From Phocaeicola faecium (lineage in GTDB: Bacteria > Bacteroidota > Bacteroidia > Bacteroidales > Bacteroidaceae), in contig NZ_JACSPQ010000011.1 of the NCBI RefSeq assembly GCF_014837055.1, forward strand, positions 1-40,920: a DNA stretch of 40,920 nucleotides, read 5' to 3'. The translations under genes and the position numbers were made by a program. Positions 9,510 through 18,259 of this stretch are shown here, piece after piece (position 1 is the first letter of the stretch; each line of letters starts with the position of its first letter). A model generated the notes under the pieces. That model worked only from the letters and a program-made list of their open reading frames with translations. It had not been told where the DNA came from and did not search any database.

Positions 9510-11162
9510 ATGTTACAACTCTCTGAAAGAACTTTAGGCGACTGGCTGGAGCATTGGGCGGAAACCACTCCCGATAAGGAGTATTTGGTGTATTCCGACC
9601 GTAACCTGCGTTTTACATGGAGCCAGTTTAACCGGCGTGTAGACAATATGGCGAAGGGATTGCTTGCCATCGGTGTGAAAAAAGGTACACACGTGGGGAT
9701 ATGGGCTGGCAACGTCCCCGACTGGCTTACTTTCCTTTATGCCTGTGCCAAGATAGGGGCGGTGGCAGTAACGGTGAATACCAGTTACAAGCAAGCGGAG
9801 CTGGAGTATCTTTGCAAGAACTCTGACATGCACACGCTTTGCATCGTGAACGGCGAGAAAGACAGTAACTTTGTTGACATGACTTACACCATGCTGCCCG
9901 AACTGAAAACTTTCGAGCGCGGACACATGAAGAGCAAACGTTTTCCGTGTATGCGCAATGTGGTTTACATCGGGCAGGAGAAGTATCGCGGTATGTATAA
10001 CACGGCGGAGATTCTGTTGCTGGGAAATAACATCGATGATGAGGAGTTGCGCCAAGCACGCAGCAAGGTAAACTGCCACGACACGGTGAACATGCAGTAT
10101 ACTTCCGGAACTACGGGATTCCCCAAAGGCGTTATGCTTACACATTATAATATTGCAAACAACGGCTTCCTCACAGGTGAACACATGAAGTTTACTGCCG
10201 ATGACAAACTCTGTGTATGCGTGCCGCTGTTCCATTGTTTCGGTGTGGTACTTGCTACGATGAACTGCCTCACGCATGGATGTACGGAGGTGATGGTAGA
10301 GCGGTTCGATCCTCTGCTGGTGCTGGCATCCGTACACAAGGAACGTTGTACTGCCCTTTACGGTGTGCCTACCATGTTTATTGCCGAGCTTCATCATCCG
10401 ATGTTCGACATGTTCGACCTCTCGTGTCTGCGCACGGGCATCATGGCAGGTTCGCTCTGTCCTGTAGAATTGATGCGTCAGGTGGAAGAAAAGATGTTTA
10501 TGCGCGTAACCAGTGTGTACGGGCTTACCGAGACTTCGCCGGGAATGACTCACAGCCGTATCGACGACGATGCGGAAGTGCGCTATAACACCGTAGGACG
10601 CGATTACGAATTTACCGAAGTGCGCGTTATCGACCCCGAAACGGGCGAAGAATGTCCCGTAGGCGTGCAGGGTGAAATGTGTAACCGGGGATATAACACC
10701 ATGAAGGGGTATTATAAGAATCCCGAAGCTACAGCCGAGGTTATCGACAAGGACGGTTTCCTCCATTCGGGCGACTTAGGTGTGAAAGACGAAAACGGCA
10801 ATTACCGCATCACGGGGCGTATCAAAGACATGATTATCCGTGGCGGTGAAAACATCTATCCGCGCGAGATAGAAGAGTTCCTGTATCAGATGCCGGGTAT
10901 CAAGGATGTGCAGGTAGCCGGAATCCCTTCGAAGAAATACGGTGAAGCGGTAGGTGCTTTCATCATCCTTCACGACGGATACACGATGAACGAGTTCGAC
11001 GTGCGTGAGTTCTGTCAAGGCAAGATAGCCCGCTATAAGATTCCGAAATACATCTTCTTCGTGAAAGAGTTCCCGATGACCGGAAGCGGGAAAATCCAAA
11101 AATTCAAGTTGAAAGATGTCGGACTGGAATTATGTAAGCAGCAAGGTATAGAAATTATCTGA
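9510..11162 (+). CDS. AMP-forming acyl-CoA synthetase (long/medium-chain type)
   Basis: A 550-residue ANL-superfamily ligase that activates a carboxylic acid to acyl-AMP and then acyl-CoA. The P-loop-like motif [12 protein letters not shown] is at about 200, the A5 motif YGLTETSPG at about 337, the hinge motif near [19 protein letters not shown] at about 420, and the C-terminal catalytic lysine region GSGKIQK near residue 530. The sequence is closest to the FadD/medium-chain group. The acid cannot be specified. It is co-transcribed with the HTH-cupin regulator 19 nt upstream and ends at a bidirectional terminator shared with hisC. Confidence 0.9.
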   Translation: MLQLSERTLGDWLEHWAETTPDKEYLVYSDRNLRFTWSQFNRRVDNMAKGLLAIGVKKGTHVGIWAGNVPDWLTFLYACAKIGAVAVTVNTSYKQAELEYLCKNSDMHTLCIVNGEKDSNFVDMTYTMLPELKTFERGHMKSKRFPCMRNVVYIGQEKYRGMYNTAEILLLGNNIDDEELRQARSKVNCHDTVNMQYTSGTTGFPKGVMLTHYNIANNGFLTGEHMKFTADDKLCVCVPLFHCFGVVLATMNCLTHGCTEVMVERFDPLLVLASVHKERCTALYGVPTMFIAELHHPMFDMFDLSCLRTGIMAGSLCPVELMRQVEEKMFMRVTSVYGLTETSPGMTHSRIDDDAEVRYNTVGRDYEFTEVRVIDPETGEECPVGVQGEMCNRGYNTMKGYYKNPEATAEVIDKDGFLHSGDLGVKDENGNYRITGRIKDMIIRGGENIYPREIEEFLYQMPGIKDVQVAGIPSKKYGEAVGAFIILHDGYTMNEFDVREFCQGKIARYKIPKYIFFVKEFPMTGSGKIQKFKLKDVGLELCKQQGIEII

Positions 11163-11187
11163 TAACCGACGGTGGCTGTCATAACAG

Positions 11188-11236
11188 AATCCCGCCGTAC
11201 CGTCTGAGATGTGCATCCGGACGGTGCGGCGGGATT
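11188..11236. terminator. Bidirectional terminator between acyl-CoA ligase and hisC
   Basis: AATCCCGCCGTACCGT (11188-11203) is almost perfectly inverted at 11221-11236 (ACGGTGCGGCGGGATT), giving a 16-bp stem with a 17-nt loop. It serves the convergent transcripts of the acyl-CoA ligase and the his operon. The flanking T tracts are short. Confidence 0.75.
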
Positions 11237-11256
11237 TCGTTATTTACAAGCTCAGC

Positions 11257-12300
11257 TTACTGAAGTTTCAGTTTCTTGAGTGCATCTAATAGTGCATCGT
11301 TTTCGGGGCGCGTGCCGATGGTAATCCGCAGGCAGTCTTTACAGAGCGTGATGTTGCTCCGGTTCCGCACGATGATACCCTGACTCACCAAGTAATCGTA
11401 AATTTTCTTGGCATCGGTAACCCGCGTCAGGAAGAAATTGGCATCCGTAGGATATACATGCTGGCAGCAGGGGAGTTTCTTGAACTCGCGGACGAGGCGG
11501 GTACGCTCTTCGAGCAGCGAACCTACCCATTCCTTTACCCGGTAATGCTGTTCCATCATCCGCACCGCCTCTTGCTGCGTCAGCCTGTTCACATTATACG
11601 GATATTTTATTTTATTTAAAATGCCGATGATGTCGGCGTGGGCAAATGCCATGCCGAGGCGGATGGCAGCACATCCCCATGCTTTTGAGAACGTTTGAAG
11701 CACCACCATGTTGGGGTATTTCTCCAAGTCGAGCAGGAACGAAGGAGCGTCGGAAAAGTCGGCATACGCCTCGTCGATAATCACCAGTCCTTCAAATCCC
11801 TGCAAGAGCGCGATAATCTCTTCCCTGCACAGGTTGTTCCCCGTCGGGTTGTTGGGCGAGCAGAGAAAGATGAGTTTCGTGTGTTCGTCCGAAGCCGCCA
11901 GCAGCGAGTCTGCCGTAAACTGGAAATTCTCATCGAGTTGCACTTTACGGTACTCCACATCGTTCACCTCGGCACACACCTGATACATGCCATACGTAGG
12001 GTCGATAGCCACCACGTTGTCTACCCCCGGACGGCAGAACGCCCGATACATCAGGTCGATGGCTTCATCGCTCCCGTTTCCGAGGAAAAGCTGTGAGGGC
12101 AGCACCTTCTTGACCGGTGCAATCAGGTTTTTCAGTTCCTTTTGCAGCGGGTCGGGATAACGGTTATTAGGCGTGTTATACGGGTTCTCGTTGGCATCCA
12201 AAAAGATAGATGCCTCTGCGCCACTATACTCGTCGCGTGCCGATGAGTAAGGCTTCAGCGCCCAGATGTTCGGGCGAGTCAATTCTTGTAACGGTTTCAT
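11257..12300 (-). CDS. hisC: Histidinol-phosphate aminotransferase
   Basis: HisC transfers the amino group from glutamate to imidazole-acetol phosphate in histidine synthesis. It is a fold-type I PLP enzyme of normal length (347 residues). The PLP lysine is in QTFSKAWG (K206). Other landmarks are CSPNNPTGN at about 147 and [10 protein letters not shown] at about 174, plus the terminal RITIGT motif with the carboxylate-binding Arg. The start overlaps the hisD stop by 4 nt (ATGA). The gene is last in the operon and is followed by a strong terminator, with no hisB in the usual next position. Confidence 0.95.
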   Translation of the reverse strand: MKPLQELTRPNIWALKPYSSARDEYSGAEASIFLDANENPYNTPNNRYPDPLQKELKNLIAPVKKVLPSQLFLGNGSDEAIDLMYRAFCRPGVDNVVAIDPTYGMYQVCAEVNDVEYRKVQLDENFQFTADSLLAASDEHTKLIFLCSPNNPTGNNLCREEIIALLQGFEGLVIIDEAYADFSDAPSFLLDLEKYPNMVVLQTFSKAWGCAAIRLGMAFAHADIIGILNKIKYPYNVNRLTQQEAVRMMEQHYRVKEWVGSLLEERTRLVREFKKLPCCQHVYPTDANFFLTRVTDAKKIYDYLVSQGIIVRNRSNITLCKDCLRITIGTRPENDALLDALKKLKLQ

Positions 12301-13592
12301 AGTTTGTTCTGAGGATTAAAAGCCAGCCGGACACTCACGGCATTCTTATGCGCGTCTAAATACTCGTTGGCAGCCAATACTTCGATGGCAGGACCTATCA
12401 TGCGGATACCTTCCTGCGTTACTTCTTGGAACGTGATTTTGCGGATGAAACTATCCAGACTTACGCCGCTGTATGCCTTTGCGTATCCGTTGGTGGGCAG
12501 CGTATGGTTCGTGCCCGACGCATAATCGCCCGCACTTTCCGGCGAGTAAGGGCCGAGGAATACCGAACCTGCGTTGACGATGCGTTCCGCCGTCTGCTGG
12601 TAATCTTTTGTTTCGATAATCAGGTGTTCGGGCGCATACTCGTTCACCATGTCGACAGCCTCGTCCATCGTGCGCACCAGTATCAGTTTGCTGTTGGCGA
12701 GCGACTTCTCGGCGATGCCCTTGCGCGGAAGCTGTTCAAGCTGGCGCTGTACTTCTCCGGTCACTTCACGCAGCAATGCCTCCGAAGTGGTAATCAGTAT
12801 CGCCTGACTGTCGGTTCCGTGTTCCGCCTGCGAGAGCAGGTCGGCAGCCACGAAAGCAGGTTGCGCCGTCTCGTCGGCAAGCACCGCCACTTCCGACGGA
12901 CCGGCAGGCATGTCGATAGCCACATCGCGCAGTGACACCTGCTGTTTGGCAGCCGTAACATACTGGTTGCCCGGTCCGAATATCTTGTACACCTTCGGGA
13001 TGCTGCTCGTTCCGTATGCCATTGCCCCGATAGCCTGCACACCTCCCGCCTTGAATACCCTGCTTACGCCTGCCACCTTTGCCGCGTACAAGATGGCGGG
13101 GTGGATTTTTCCGCTCCGGTCGGGAGGCGTACAGAGAATGATTTCCTTGCATCCGGCTATCTGGGCGGGAGTGGCGAGCATCAGCACGGTAGAGAACAGC
13201 GGCGCCGTTCCGCCGGGAACGTACAGACCCACCTTTTCGATAGCCACCGCTTTCTGCCAGCACGTAACGCCCGGCAGCGTGGTAACCCGTTTCCCCTCAA
13301 ATTTCTGGGCAGCGTGAAACGTGCGGATGTTGTTAAAAGCCAGCATGATGGCAGCTTTCAGCTCGATGCTTACCGCTTTTTCGGCATCGGCAAATTCCTG
13401 TTCGCTCACGGCGAGCGATTGAAGCGTTACTTTGTCGAATTTCTCTTCGTACTCCATTACCGCCCGGTCTCCCTCGGTGCGTACGCGGTTCAGAATTTCG
13501 AGTACCGTGTCGCGCAGCGTGTCGGTATTCATCACGGGGCGTTTCAGCAGTTCGTTCCATGTAGAACGTTCGGGATAAGTTATGATATTCAT
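12297..13592 (-). CDS. hisD: Histidinol dehydrogenase
   Basis: HisD carries out the last two steps of histidine synthesis, oxidising histidinol to histidine with two NAD+ in a zinc-dependent reaction. The 431-residue length is normal. Conserved blocks are [31 protein letters not shown], the zinc and catalytic region [12 protein letters not shown], and [18 protein letters not shown] near the C-terminus. It lies 24 nt after hisG and overlaps hisC, so the three genes form one transcript under the upstream attenuator. Confidence 0.95.
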   Translation of the reverse strand: MNIITYPERSTWNELLKRPVMNTDTLRDTVLEILNRVRTEGDRAVMEYEEKFDKVTLQSLAVSEQEFADAEKAVSIELKAAIMLAFNNIRTFHAAQKFEGKRVTTLPGVTCWQKAVAIEKVGLYVPGGTAPLFSTVLMLATPAQIAGCKEIILCTPPDRSGKIHPAILYAAKVAGVSRVFKAGGVQAIGAMAYGTSSIPKVYKIFGPGNQYVTAAKQQVSLRDVAIDMPAGPSEVAVLADETAQPAFVAADLLSQAEHGTDSQAILITTSEALLREVTGEVQRQLEQLPRKGIAEKSLANSKLILVRTMDEAVDMVNEYAPEHLIIETKDYQQTAERIVNAGSVFLGPYSPESAGDYASGTNHTLPTNGYAKAYSGVSLDSFIRKITFQEVTQEGIRMIGPAIEVLAANEYLDAHKNAVSVRLAFNPQNKL

Positions 13593-13616
13593 GGCATTCC
13601 GTTCTATGTAGTAAGG

Positions 13617-14468
13617 TTAAATAATCATTTTCTCAATGGGTAACACCAGTATGCCCTGTGCGCCCAGCGCCTTCAGCTTACCGATGATGTCCCAGAAACA
13701 CTTCTGGTCAAGCACCGTGTGTACGCTGCTCCATCCCTCGGTGGCAAGCGGCATCACGGTGGGGCTCTTGATGCCCGGCAGCACGCCGATGATGTCTTTC
13801 ACTCGCTCGGTGGGAGCGTTCATCAGCACATACTTCTTGTCTTCGGCAGCCTTTACAGCATCAATGCGGAACAGCAGCTCTTTGAGCGTTTCCTTTTTCT
13901 CGTCGCTGAGGCTCTTGTTCCCGATGAGCAACGCTTCGCTCTTCATCACCACCTCTACCTCTTTCAGGTTATTGCTGATAAGCGTAGAGCCGGAGCTTAC
14001 GATATCGAAGATAGCGTCTGCCAGTCCGATGCCCGGAGCTATCTCCACCGAACCGGTAATTACGTGGATTTCCGCATCGATTCCGTTCTTGTCCAAGAAG
14101 CGTTGCAGGATGCCCGGATACGACGTAGCTATTTTCTTTCCCCGGAACCACTCCAGCCCCTCGTAATTCTCCTCTTTATGGATGGCGAGCGACAGGCGGC
14201 ATTTGCTGAAGCCCAAGCGGTAGATGATGTCGGCATCCTCGTTACGTTCCACAAATTCGTTCTCGCCCACGATTCCCAAGTCGGCTACTCCGCTTGCCAC
14301 ACACTGGGGGATGTCATCGTCGCGCAGAAACAAAACCTCCACCGGGAAGTTGGACGACTGGGTGAGCAAGGTACGTTTCGAAGTCGACAGCTTGATGTCG
14401 GCTTCCGCAAGTAAGGTCATTGTGTCATCAAACAACCGACCTTTTGATTGTACAGCAATTCTAAGCAT
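13617..14468 (-). CDS. hisG: ATP phosphoribosyltransferase, long form
   Basis: HisG condenses ATP and PRPP, the committed and feedback-regulated step of histidine synthesis. At 283 residues this is the long form (HisG_L), which carries a C-terminal regulatory ACT-like domain (about 205-283) and needs no HisZ partner. The catalytic part opens with MLRIAVQSKGRLFDDT, and the PRPP-binding loop is in DIVSSGSTLISNNL (about 160-173). A 235-nt leader separates the start codon from the attenuator hairpin. It is first in the hisGDC operon. Confidence 0.95.
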   Translation of the reverse strand: MLRIAVQSKGRLFDDTMTLLAEADIKLSTSKRTLLTQSSNFPVEVLFLRDDDIPQCVASGVADLGIVGENEFVERNEDADIIYRLGFSKCRLSLAIHKEENYEGLEWFRGKKIATSYPGILQRFLDKNGIDAEIHVITGSVEIAPGIGLADAIFDIVSSGSTLISNNLKEVEVVMKSEALLIGNKSLSDEKKETLKELLFRIDAVKAAEDKKYVLMNAPTERVKDIIGVLPGIKSPTVMPLATEGWSSVHTVLDQKCFWDIIGKLKALGAQGILVLPIEKMII

Positions 14469-14703
14469 ATCTTTTTATGTATTTATGAAGTTGTCAAATA
14501 ACCGGTTAAAATTTCCCGACCAACTGAAACATGGAAGAAATCCGCAGCCGATATCCCTCCCGAAAACGCTACCGTTAGCACTCCCCCTTCCAAGCGGAAG
14601 GGTTGCCCCTTCTTACCCGTAGGATTCATCGGTTTATCGGATAGAATTTTTTCAAGCTCCGGACAACGCCGGACACCGTGTTTCTTCAATCCCGGAAATA
14701 AAA
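14469..14703 (-). other. Untranslated leader between attenuator and hisG
   Basis: About 235 bases without a convincing gene. A 68-codon open frame (14689-14483) has no recognisable protein features, and its position between the terminator and hisG fits leader RNA better. A small hairpin CTTCC..GGAAG lies near 14586-14599. Confidence 0.5.
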
Positions 14704-14735
14704 AAAGGCTCGCCGTTGGTAATGGGCAAGCCTTT
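14704..14735 (-). terminator. his attenuator terminator hairpin
   Basis: Read on the minus strand, AAAGGCTTGCC pairs with GGCGAGCCTTT (11 bp including one G-U) across a short loop, followed directly by TTTATTT. It lies about 36 nt after the stop codon of the His-rich leader peptide and upstream of hisG, the classic layout of a transcription attenuator. Confidence 0.85.
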
Positions 14736-14770
14736 GCGTTTTTTTCTTGTTACATACACGCCGTATCAGC

Positions 14771-14827
14771 CTACCGCATAAACGTTAGGTAATGATGATG
14801 CACGTGGTATGTAGCTGTAATATTCAT
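14771..14827 (-). CDS. Histidine operon leader peptide
   Basis: An 18-residue open frame, MNITATYHVHHHYLTFMR, begins about 16 nt after the predicted transcription start and contains four His codons in five (CAC GTG CAT CAT CAT). It precedes the terminator hairpin and the hisGDC genes. By analogy with enteric his and other amino-acid operons, a ribosome stalled at these codons when charged tRNA-His is scarce would prevent the terminator from forming. The family of such leaders is established knowledge; its operation here is inferred from layout. It is too short for ordinary gene callers. Confidence 0.82.
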   Translation of the reverse strand: MNITATYHVHHHYLTFMR

Positions 14828-14849
14828 GATTATCTTTGTTTGTTTGCGA

Positions 14850-14881
14850 CAAAAGTAAAGCGTGCGAATGAGAAATCCAAA
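14850..14881 (-). promoter_or_regulatory. Promoter of the his operon leader
   Basis: Minus strand: TTTG at 14881-14878, a 20-bp spacer, then TACTTTTG at 14857-14850. Both Bacteroidetes sigma-ABfr elements are present with ideal spacing. The predicted start is about 16 nt before the leader-peptide ATG. Confidence 0.8.
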
Positions 14882-14943
14882 TATTTATCAGGAAAAGTTT
14901 TATTTTTCTTTCAAATTACGCTGTTTCTGTAAGGATGAGATTA

Positions 14944-15080
14944 AGAACCTGTTTAAATTTTCCAATAAGTTGTTTTTATCAGCTTCCCTTTGAGTTTGTT
15001 TCCGGTCTGTTTTCCCGTTTTTACTCGTCAGATAGCCCGCTATCCTCCTCGCAAAAACAAAAAAACAGTCTCGGAAACAT
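14944..15080 (+). repeat. Dispersed repeat, copy A (degenerate)
   Basis: This stretch aligns through most of its length with 37236-37375. Shared blocks, in order, are GTTTAAATTTTCCAATAA, TTTGAGTT.GTTTCC.GTCTGTT, and CAGA.AG..(C/T)GCTATC. Unlike copy B, the right end has lost the inverted terminal sequence. It fills the gap between the hotdog gene and the his promoter. A 61-codon frame on its minus strand is most likely an accident of the repeat. Confidence 0.7.
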
Positions 15081-15092
15081 GCCATTTTTTCT

Positions 15093-15584
15093 TCATCCTA
15101 TCGGATTCACGTCTTCTTTTTCAGTGAAGCAGCCGTTGAAGTACATCTCCTCGCGTGCTTTTTCTTTCGAGAAAGTGAAATACGTACATACGGCTTGTGT
15201 GCAAACCTCACCCGCCCGGTTGCTGATGCTTGCGGTAACGGTGACAAGGTTACGGCGTTGTTCTTTCACGCTCGCCCGTAAGACGAGGTACTCATCGGTA
15301 GTCATCACAGGTTTCAGGTAGCGCGTTTCCATCTTCGAGGTAACCCCCGTCGTCTGAAGTTTAAGCGCGATGGCCCACGCACAGATTTCGTCGAGCAACA
15401 CCGCCTGAATTCCTCCGTGAAGCGTGTCTTTCCATCCCTGATATTTAGGTTCGGGATGCCAGAAGCTCACCACCTCGTCGCCGTCTTCGTAAAACTCCAT
15501 TTTTACGCCGGCTTCATTCTCCGGAGCACACCCGAAACAGAAGTACCCCTTTATCCCTTTCCACGGGTTGATAATTTTTTTCAT
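15093..15584 (-). CDS. PaaI-family hotdog-fold thioesterase
   Basis: A 163-residue acyl-CoA thioesterase-like protein of the 4HBT/PaaI group. The signature GGIQAVLLDEICAWAI (residues about 57-72, just after LH) holds the HGG-like turn and the catalytic acidic residue on the central hotdog helix. The rest is a five-strand sheet. The substrate is unknown; PaaI relatives hydrolyse aromatic or short-chain acyl-CoAs. The CFGCAPENEAGVKMEF opening is typical of this subgroup. It follows the Dabb-domain gene by 15 nt and is probably co-transcribed with it. Confidence 0.85.
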   Translation of the reverse strand: MKKIINPWKGIKGYFCFGCAPENEAGVKMEFYEDGDEVVSFWHPEPKYQGWKDTLHGGIQAVLLDEICAWAIALKLQTTGVTSKMETRYLKPVMTTDEYLVLRASVKEQRRNLVTVTASISNRAGEVCTQAVCTYFTFSKEKAREEMYFNGCFTEKEDVNPIG

Positions 15585-15599
15585 GGCAGCCCCTCCCGT

Positions 15600-15899
15600 T
15601 TACAGTTCGTAATCCACGCAGGCGCGACCGTCCTTCGCGTCCTTCAGTATGCCGGCAGCCGCCACGTGGTCGGGATGCACGGCGTAAGCCTTCACGTCGT
15701 CCAGCGAGTCGAACGTACTGTCTAAGCAGATGTCCCACTGTTCATCGGGGTTGATGTTCAGTCCCACCCGTATATCGCGTATAAAATCAATTTTTTGAGG
15801 CAAGGCTTCGATAGCCGCCTTGAAACGGTTCATTACGTCGGCTTTTTCCGCGCTTGTCAGGCTTTCTTTCAGCTTGAATAAAACAATGTGTTTGACCAT
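15600..15899 (-). CDS. Dabb (stress-responsive A/B barrel) domain protein
   Basis: A 99-residue single-domain protein that starts MVKHIVLFKLKE, the hallmark opening of Dabb proteins, and contains FDSLDDVKAYAVHPDHVAA, the conserved His-containing helix. Members form dimeric alpha-beta barrels; some are plant stress proteins or polyketide cyclases, and most bacterial ones have no assigned reaction. It is probably cytoplasmic and lies 15 nt ahead of the hotdog gene in the same direction. Confidence 0.88.
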   Translation of the reverse strand: MVKHIVLFKLKESLTSAEKADVMNRFKAAIEALPQKIDFIRDIRVGLNINPDEQWDICLDSTFDSLDDVKAYAVHPDHVAAAGILKDAKDGRACVDYEL

Positions 15900-15950
15900 A
15901 GTTGTTTATTTTATATAATGTTGATATTATTGGAATTGTTGCTGCTATAA

Positions 15951-17045
15951 TTAATTTTTTGTCACGAAAATTACATCTGCAAGACTGGTATATGAATTTC
16001 CTTTGAAAGTGAAATCAATCTTTTTTAACGATGTTCGGGTAAAGTTGTTAAGATAATTATTGATTTTGGGTTCAATCAATGAGAAAGCCCTTTTCATTTT
16101 CCAAGATTGGCTTATGTCGTTTGCATCTGTTAGAATGACAAAAAGACGGTTTTCTGCACCAAACCTCATTTCGCCTTGGTTGGCATATAGCCATGTCATT
16201 AGTTCTATGGGGTTTGTTTGTGCTTCGTCAATAATTTCCTTGCGTTTGGCATTTAGGTCAGAAATAATGTCTTTACGTCCTATTTCTGATAATTTTTCCG
16301 AAATGGTATATATTTGCTGGGTTTCTGTCTGATTCGCATCTATTGTTATGTTATTTTCTTTGGCTTTTTCTTTTAACCATGAAATTTCTTTTTTCCCTAA
16401 TTTCTCCTTTAATTTTTCATTCAAATATTGGTTAGGGAAGAATGTGACTTTTAAATCAATGGGATTATCATCCAAAAAGAAATCGACACTTTTTATTTCT
16501 CCAACTGCCGATATGACTTTTTTATGGCGTTTAAACAGTGCCTCTATGAGGTACGATGTCCAATTATTATACCAGCTTGTCTGTACATAGTTCCATGCGT
16601 TATCTGCTATTTCGGATTGTTTGCTTGCTAATACATCGAACTTGCTGATTACTTTTACATATCTGCTTATCAAATGCTTGTCTAATGAATTATTTTGATC
16701 GCCACCCCATGCATAGTGGTGAATTTTGTATAAATCGTTTTTCAGTTGTTCTTCATCAATTCCTAATGACTTGTACCATTCATGCTCCTGATTATTTAAG
16801 AACTCATTTAATAGCAACATCGCATCAGGCTTCTTTTCCAGCAGTTCGAATAACTCTACATTTTGTTCTGCGATTTTAGTTGTAGTAAGGGTTATTTTAT
16901 TGATTTCAGTAAATTTCTTTAATTGTTTGCTTCTACATACAGCGCGTGTCTTTAGCCATAGTAATCCGTTGGTGTCTCCATTAAACGCATATAGATTTTG
17001 CGCTCTGAATTCTTTTTCCCATTTTGAAAAATTTTTCATTGACAT
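15951..17045 (-). CDS. Putative Type II restriction endonuclease (PD-(D/E)xK)
   Basis: A 364-residue protein I cannot match to a named enzyme. A restriction-fold active site is visible around residues 183-199: E183, then VDFF (D188), then IDLKV (D197, K199), followed by a TFFPNQ strand. This reads as the D...(D/E)xK catalytic centre. The N-terminal half is helical and charged. It starts 15 nt after the stop of an adenine methyltransferase and is clearly AT-richer than its core neighbours. The pairing with a modification enzyme is the main reason to call it the cognate endonuclease. The recognition sequence cannot be predicted. Met3 is an alternative start. Confidence 0.7.
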   Translation of the reverse strand: MSMKNFSKWEKEFRAQNLYAFNGDTNGLLWLKTRAVCRSKQLKKFTEINKITLTTTKIAEQNVELFELLEKKPDAMLLLNEFLNNQEHEWYKSLGIDEEQLKNDLYKIHHYAWGGDQNNSLDKHLISRYVKVISKFDVLASKQSEIADNAWNYVQTSWYNNWTSYLIEALFKRHKKVISAVGEIKSVDFFLDDNPIDLKVTFFPNQYLNEKLKEKLGKKEISWLKEKAKENNITIDANQTETQQIYTISEKLSEIGRKDIISDLNAKRKEIIDEAQTNPIELMTWLYANQGEMRFGAENRLFVILTDANDISQSWKMKRAFSLIEPKINNYLNNFTRTSLKKIDFTFKGNSYTSLADVIFVTKN

Positions 17046-17060
17046 AATAGCTTATCGTAT

Positions 17061-18116
17061 TTATTTCATGGTACAAATTAGAAGAACCTCACTGCTGCCG
17101 GCTACACTGCCTTTTCCGCCTCGTCCTGTGTTATATTTTTTTCTTTCGATTTTTACCTGTCGATAAGGCGTAATCATTTCAATCATCGTGTTTATATCCG
17201 GATAACTTCGGTCATTATAACTCACTATCCATGTAGGTATGTGATTGGCTCGCTCAAACATTAGTTGAAGATTTGAAAGAGTTTCACTGTTTTTGTCAAA
17301 TCCACTATATCTTTTGGGTTCATAACGTTTGATACCATTAACGAACTGTTTGTCTTTCCAATATTCTACGTAAGTTTCTAATAAGTGATAAAATGATTGA
17401 TAATCCGCATGGCTGTTACAATACGGAGGATCAAAATATGCTAAGTCTATATCGGTAAGTTGAGGTAATAGGTCTAAAATATTTTTATTATAACTTTTAT
17501 TGTCTTTTGAATTATCAAATACGGCTGCGTTATATTCGGGAAGTAACTCTTCGAATATGTCTTTGAGTGGTCGTACTAAACTGCGGTTACGTTTGATACG
17601 GGCAGGATCTGCTGCATATACTAACGCTTGCGTGTGGGCGAAATGTCCCATTGTAACTTTTCGTGTCATACTTCGGCACATTACAGATAAAGCCAATGCT
17701 TCTTTATACTTGTTGTTTAGGCGATTGACGTTACTGCGGAAACTATCGGCAAAGGCAGCTTCTTCAGGTAAGAAAAATAAGTTTGCAAATAGCTTTCCCA
17801 TGAGATTAAAGACTTCCGGATTGCTGTTTTCTGAGAAAAGTATTTCTAAATCTTCTTTGTTAAGAGTATATTGTTTGTTTTCTATTAAAGCCTTTCCTAT
17901 CAGGTTGTTGCAATTTAGAAAATCATTGGTTATGACTTTCTTGCCTAATTGCTTGAACATATATGCAATGGATTGTGAGCCGGAAAAGGCATCCAAAACA
18001 TTGTTTGCTTTGTCGGGGATAAACTGGGCAATCCATCCGCGATGAATGTATTTAGCCCCTAAATATTGTGGTTCGGGAAATTTATAATCAAGATATTTGG
18101 TGTCATCAAAGAGCAT
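17061..18116 (-). CDS. D12-class adenine-specific DNA methyltransferase
   Basis: A 351-residue N6-adenine methyltransferase of the alpha (D12/Dam-like) arrangement. The SAM-binding motif X region is PQYLGAKYIHRGW (about 16-28), motif I is NVLDAFSGSQSIAYMF (about 39-54), and the catalytic motif IV is DPPY at 229-232, followed by CNSHADYQSFYHLLETY. In a restriction-modification pair it protects host DNA from the partner nuclease encoded 15 nt downstream. Being transcribed first fits the need to methylate before cutting. The gene is AT-rich and sits between core genes, which suggests horizontal acquisition. Confidence 0.9.
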   Translation of the reverse strand: MLFDDTKYLDYKFPEPQYLGAKYIHRGWIAQFIPDKANNVLDAFSGSQSIAYMFKQLGKKVITNDFLNCNNLIGKALIENKQYTLNKEDLEILFSENSNPEVFNLMGKLFANLFFLPEEAAFADSFRSNVNRLNNKYKEALALSVMCRSMTRKVTMGHFAHTQALVYAADPARIKRNRSLVRPLKDIFEELLPEYNAAVFDNSKDNKSYNKNILDLLPQLTDIDLAYFDPPYCNSHADYQSFYHLLETYVEYWKDKQFVNGIKRYEPKRYSGFDKNSETLSNLQLMFERANHIPTWIVSYNDRSYPDINTMIEMITPYRQVKIERKKYNTGRGGKGSVAGSSEVLLICTMK

Positions 18117-18134
18117 ATAATTACTATTTTAATA

Positions 18135-18142
18135 CAAAAATA
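18135..18142 (-). promoter_or_regulatory. -7 box for the restriction-modification pair
   Basis: TATTTTTG on the minus strand, 19 bp upstream of the methyltransferase start codon. No -33 TTTG is visible. Confidence 0.45.
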
Positions 18143-18214
18143 CACGTTTTTTCTTTAAAGGAAAAATGATTTTAATTTCTTCTTCTCGTTATGTGTTTAT
18201 TTTATGAATTATCG

Positions 18215-18222
18215 TAATTTTG
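18215..18222 (+). promoter_or_regulatory. -7 box for udk-mltF
   Basis: TAATTTTG (TAnnTTTG), 38 bp upstream of the udk ATG and divergent from the methyltransferase promoter. Confidence 0.45.
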
Positions 18223-18259
18223 TATATTGCAAATATATAACTAATTATTGAAACGAACC

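Noticed and set aside
14483..14689. A 68-codon frame between the his attenuator and hisG.
   Set aside because: No recognisable features; the position fits leader RNA and nothing supports translation.
14900..15085. A 61-codon minus-strand frame inside repeat copy A.
   Set aside because: Copy B of the same repeat does not preserve the frame, so it is a by-product of the repeat.
15903..18205. TGTTTATTTTAT at 15903-15914 and 18194-18205 flanking the restriction-modification pair.
   Set aside because: Only 12 bases of low-complexity AT sequence, too likely by chance to call an insertion scar.
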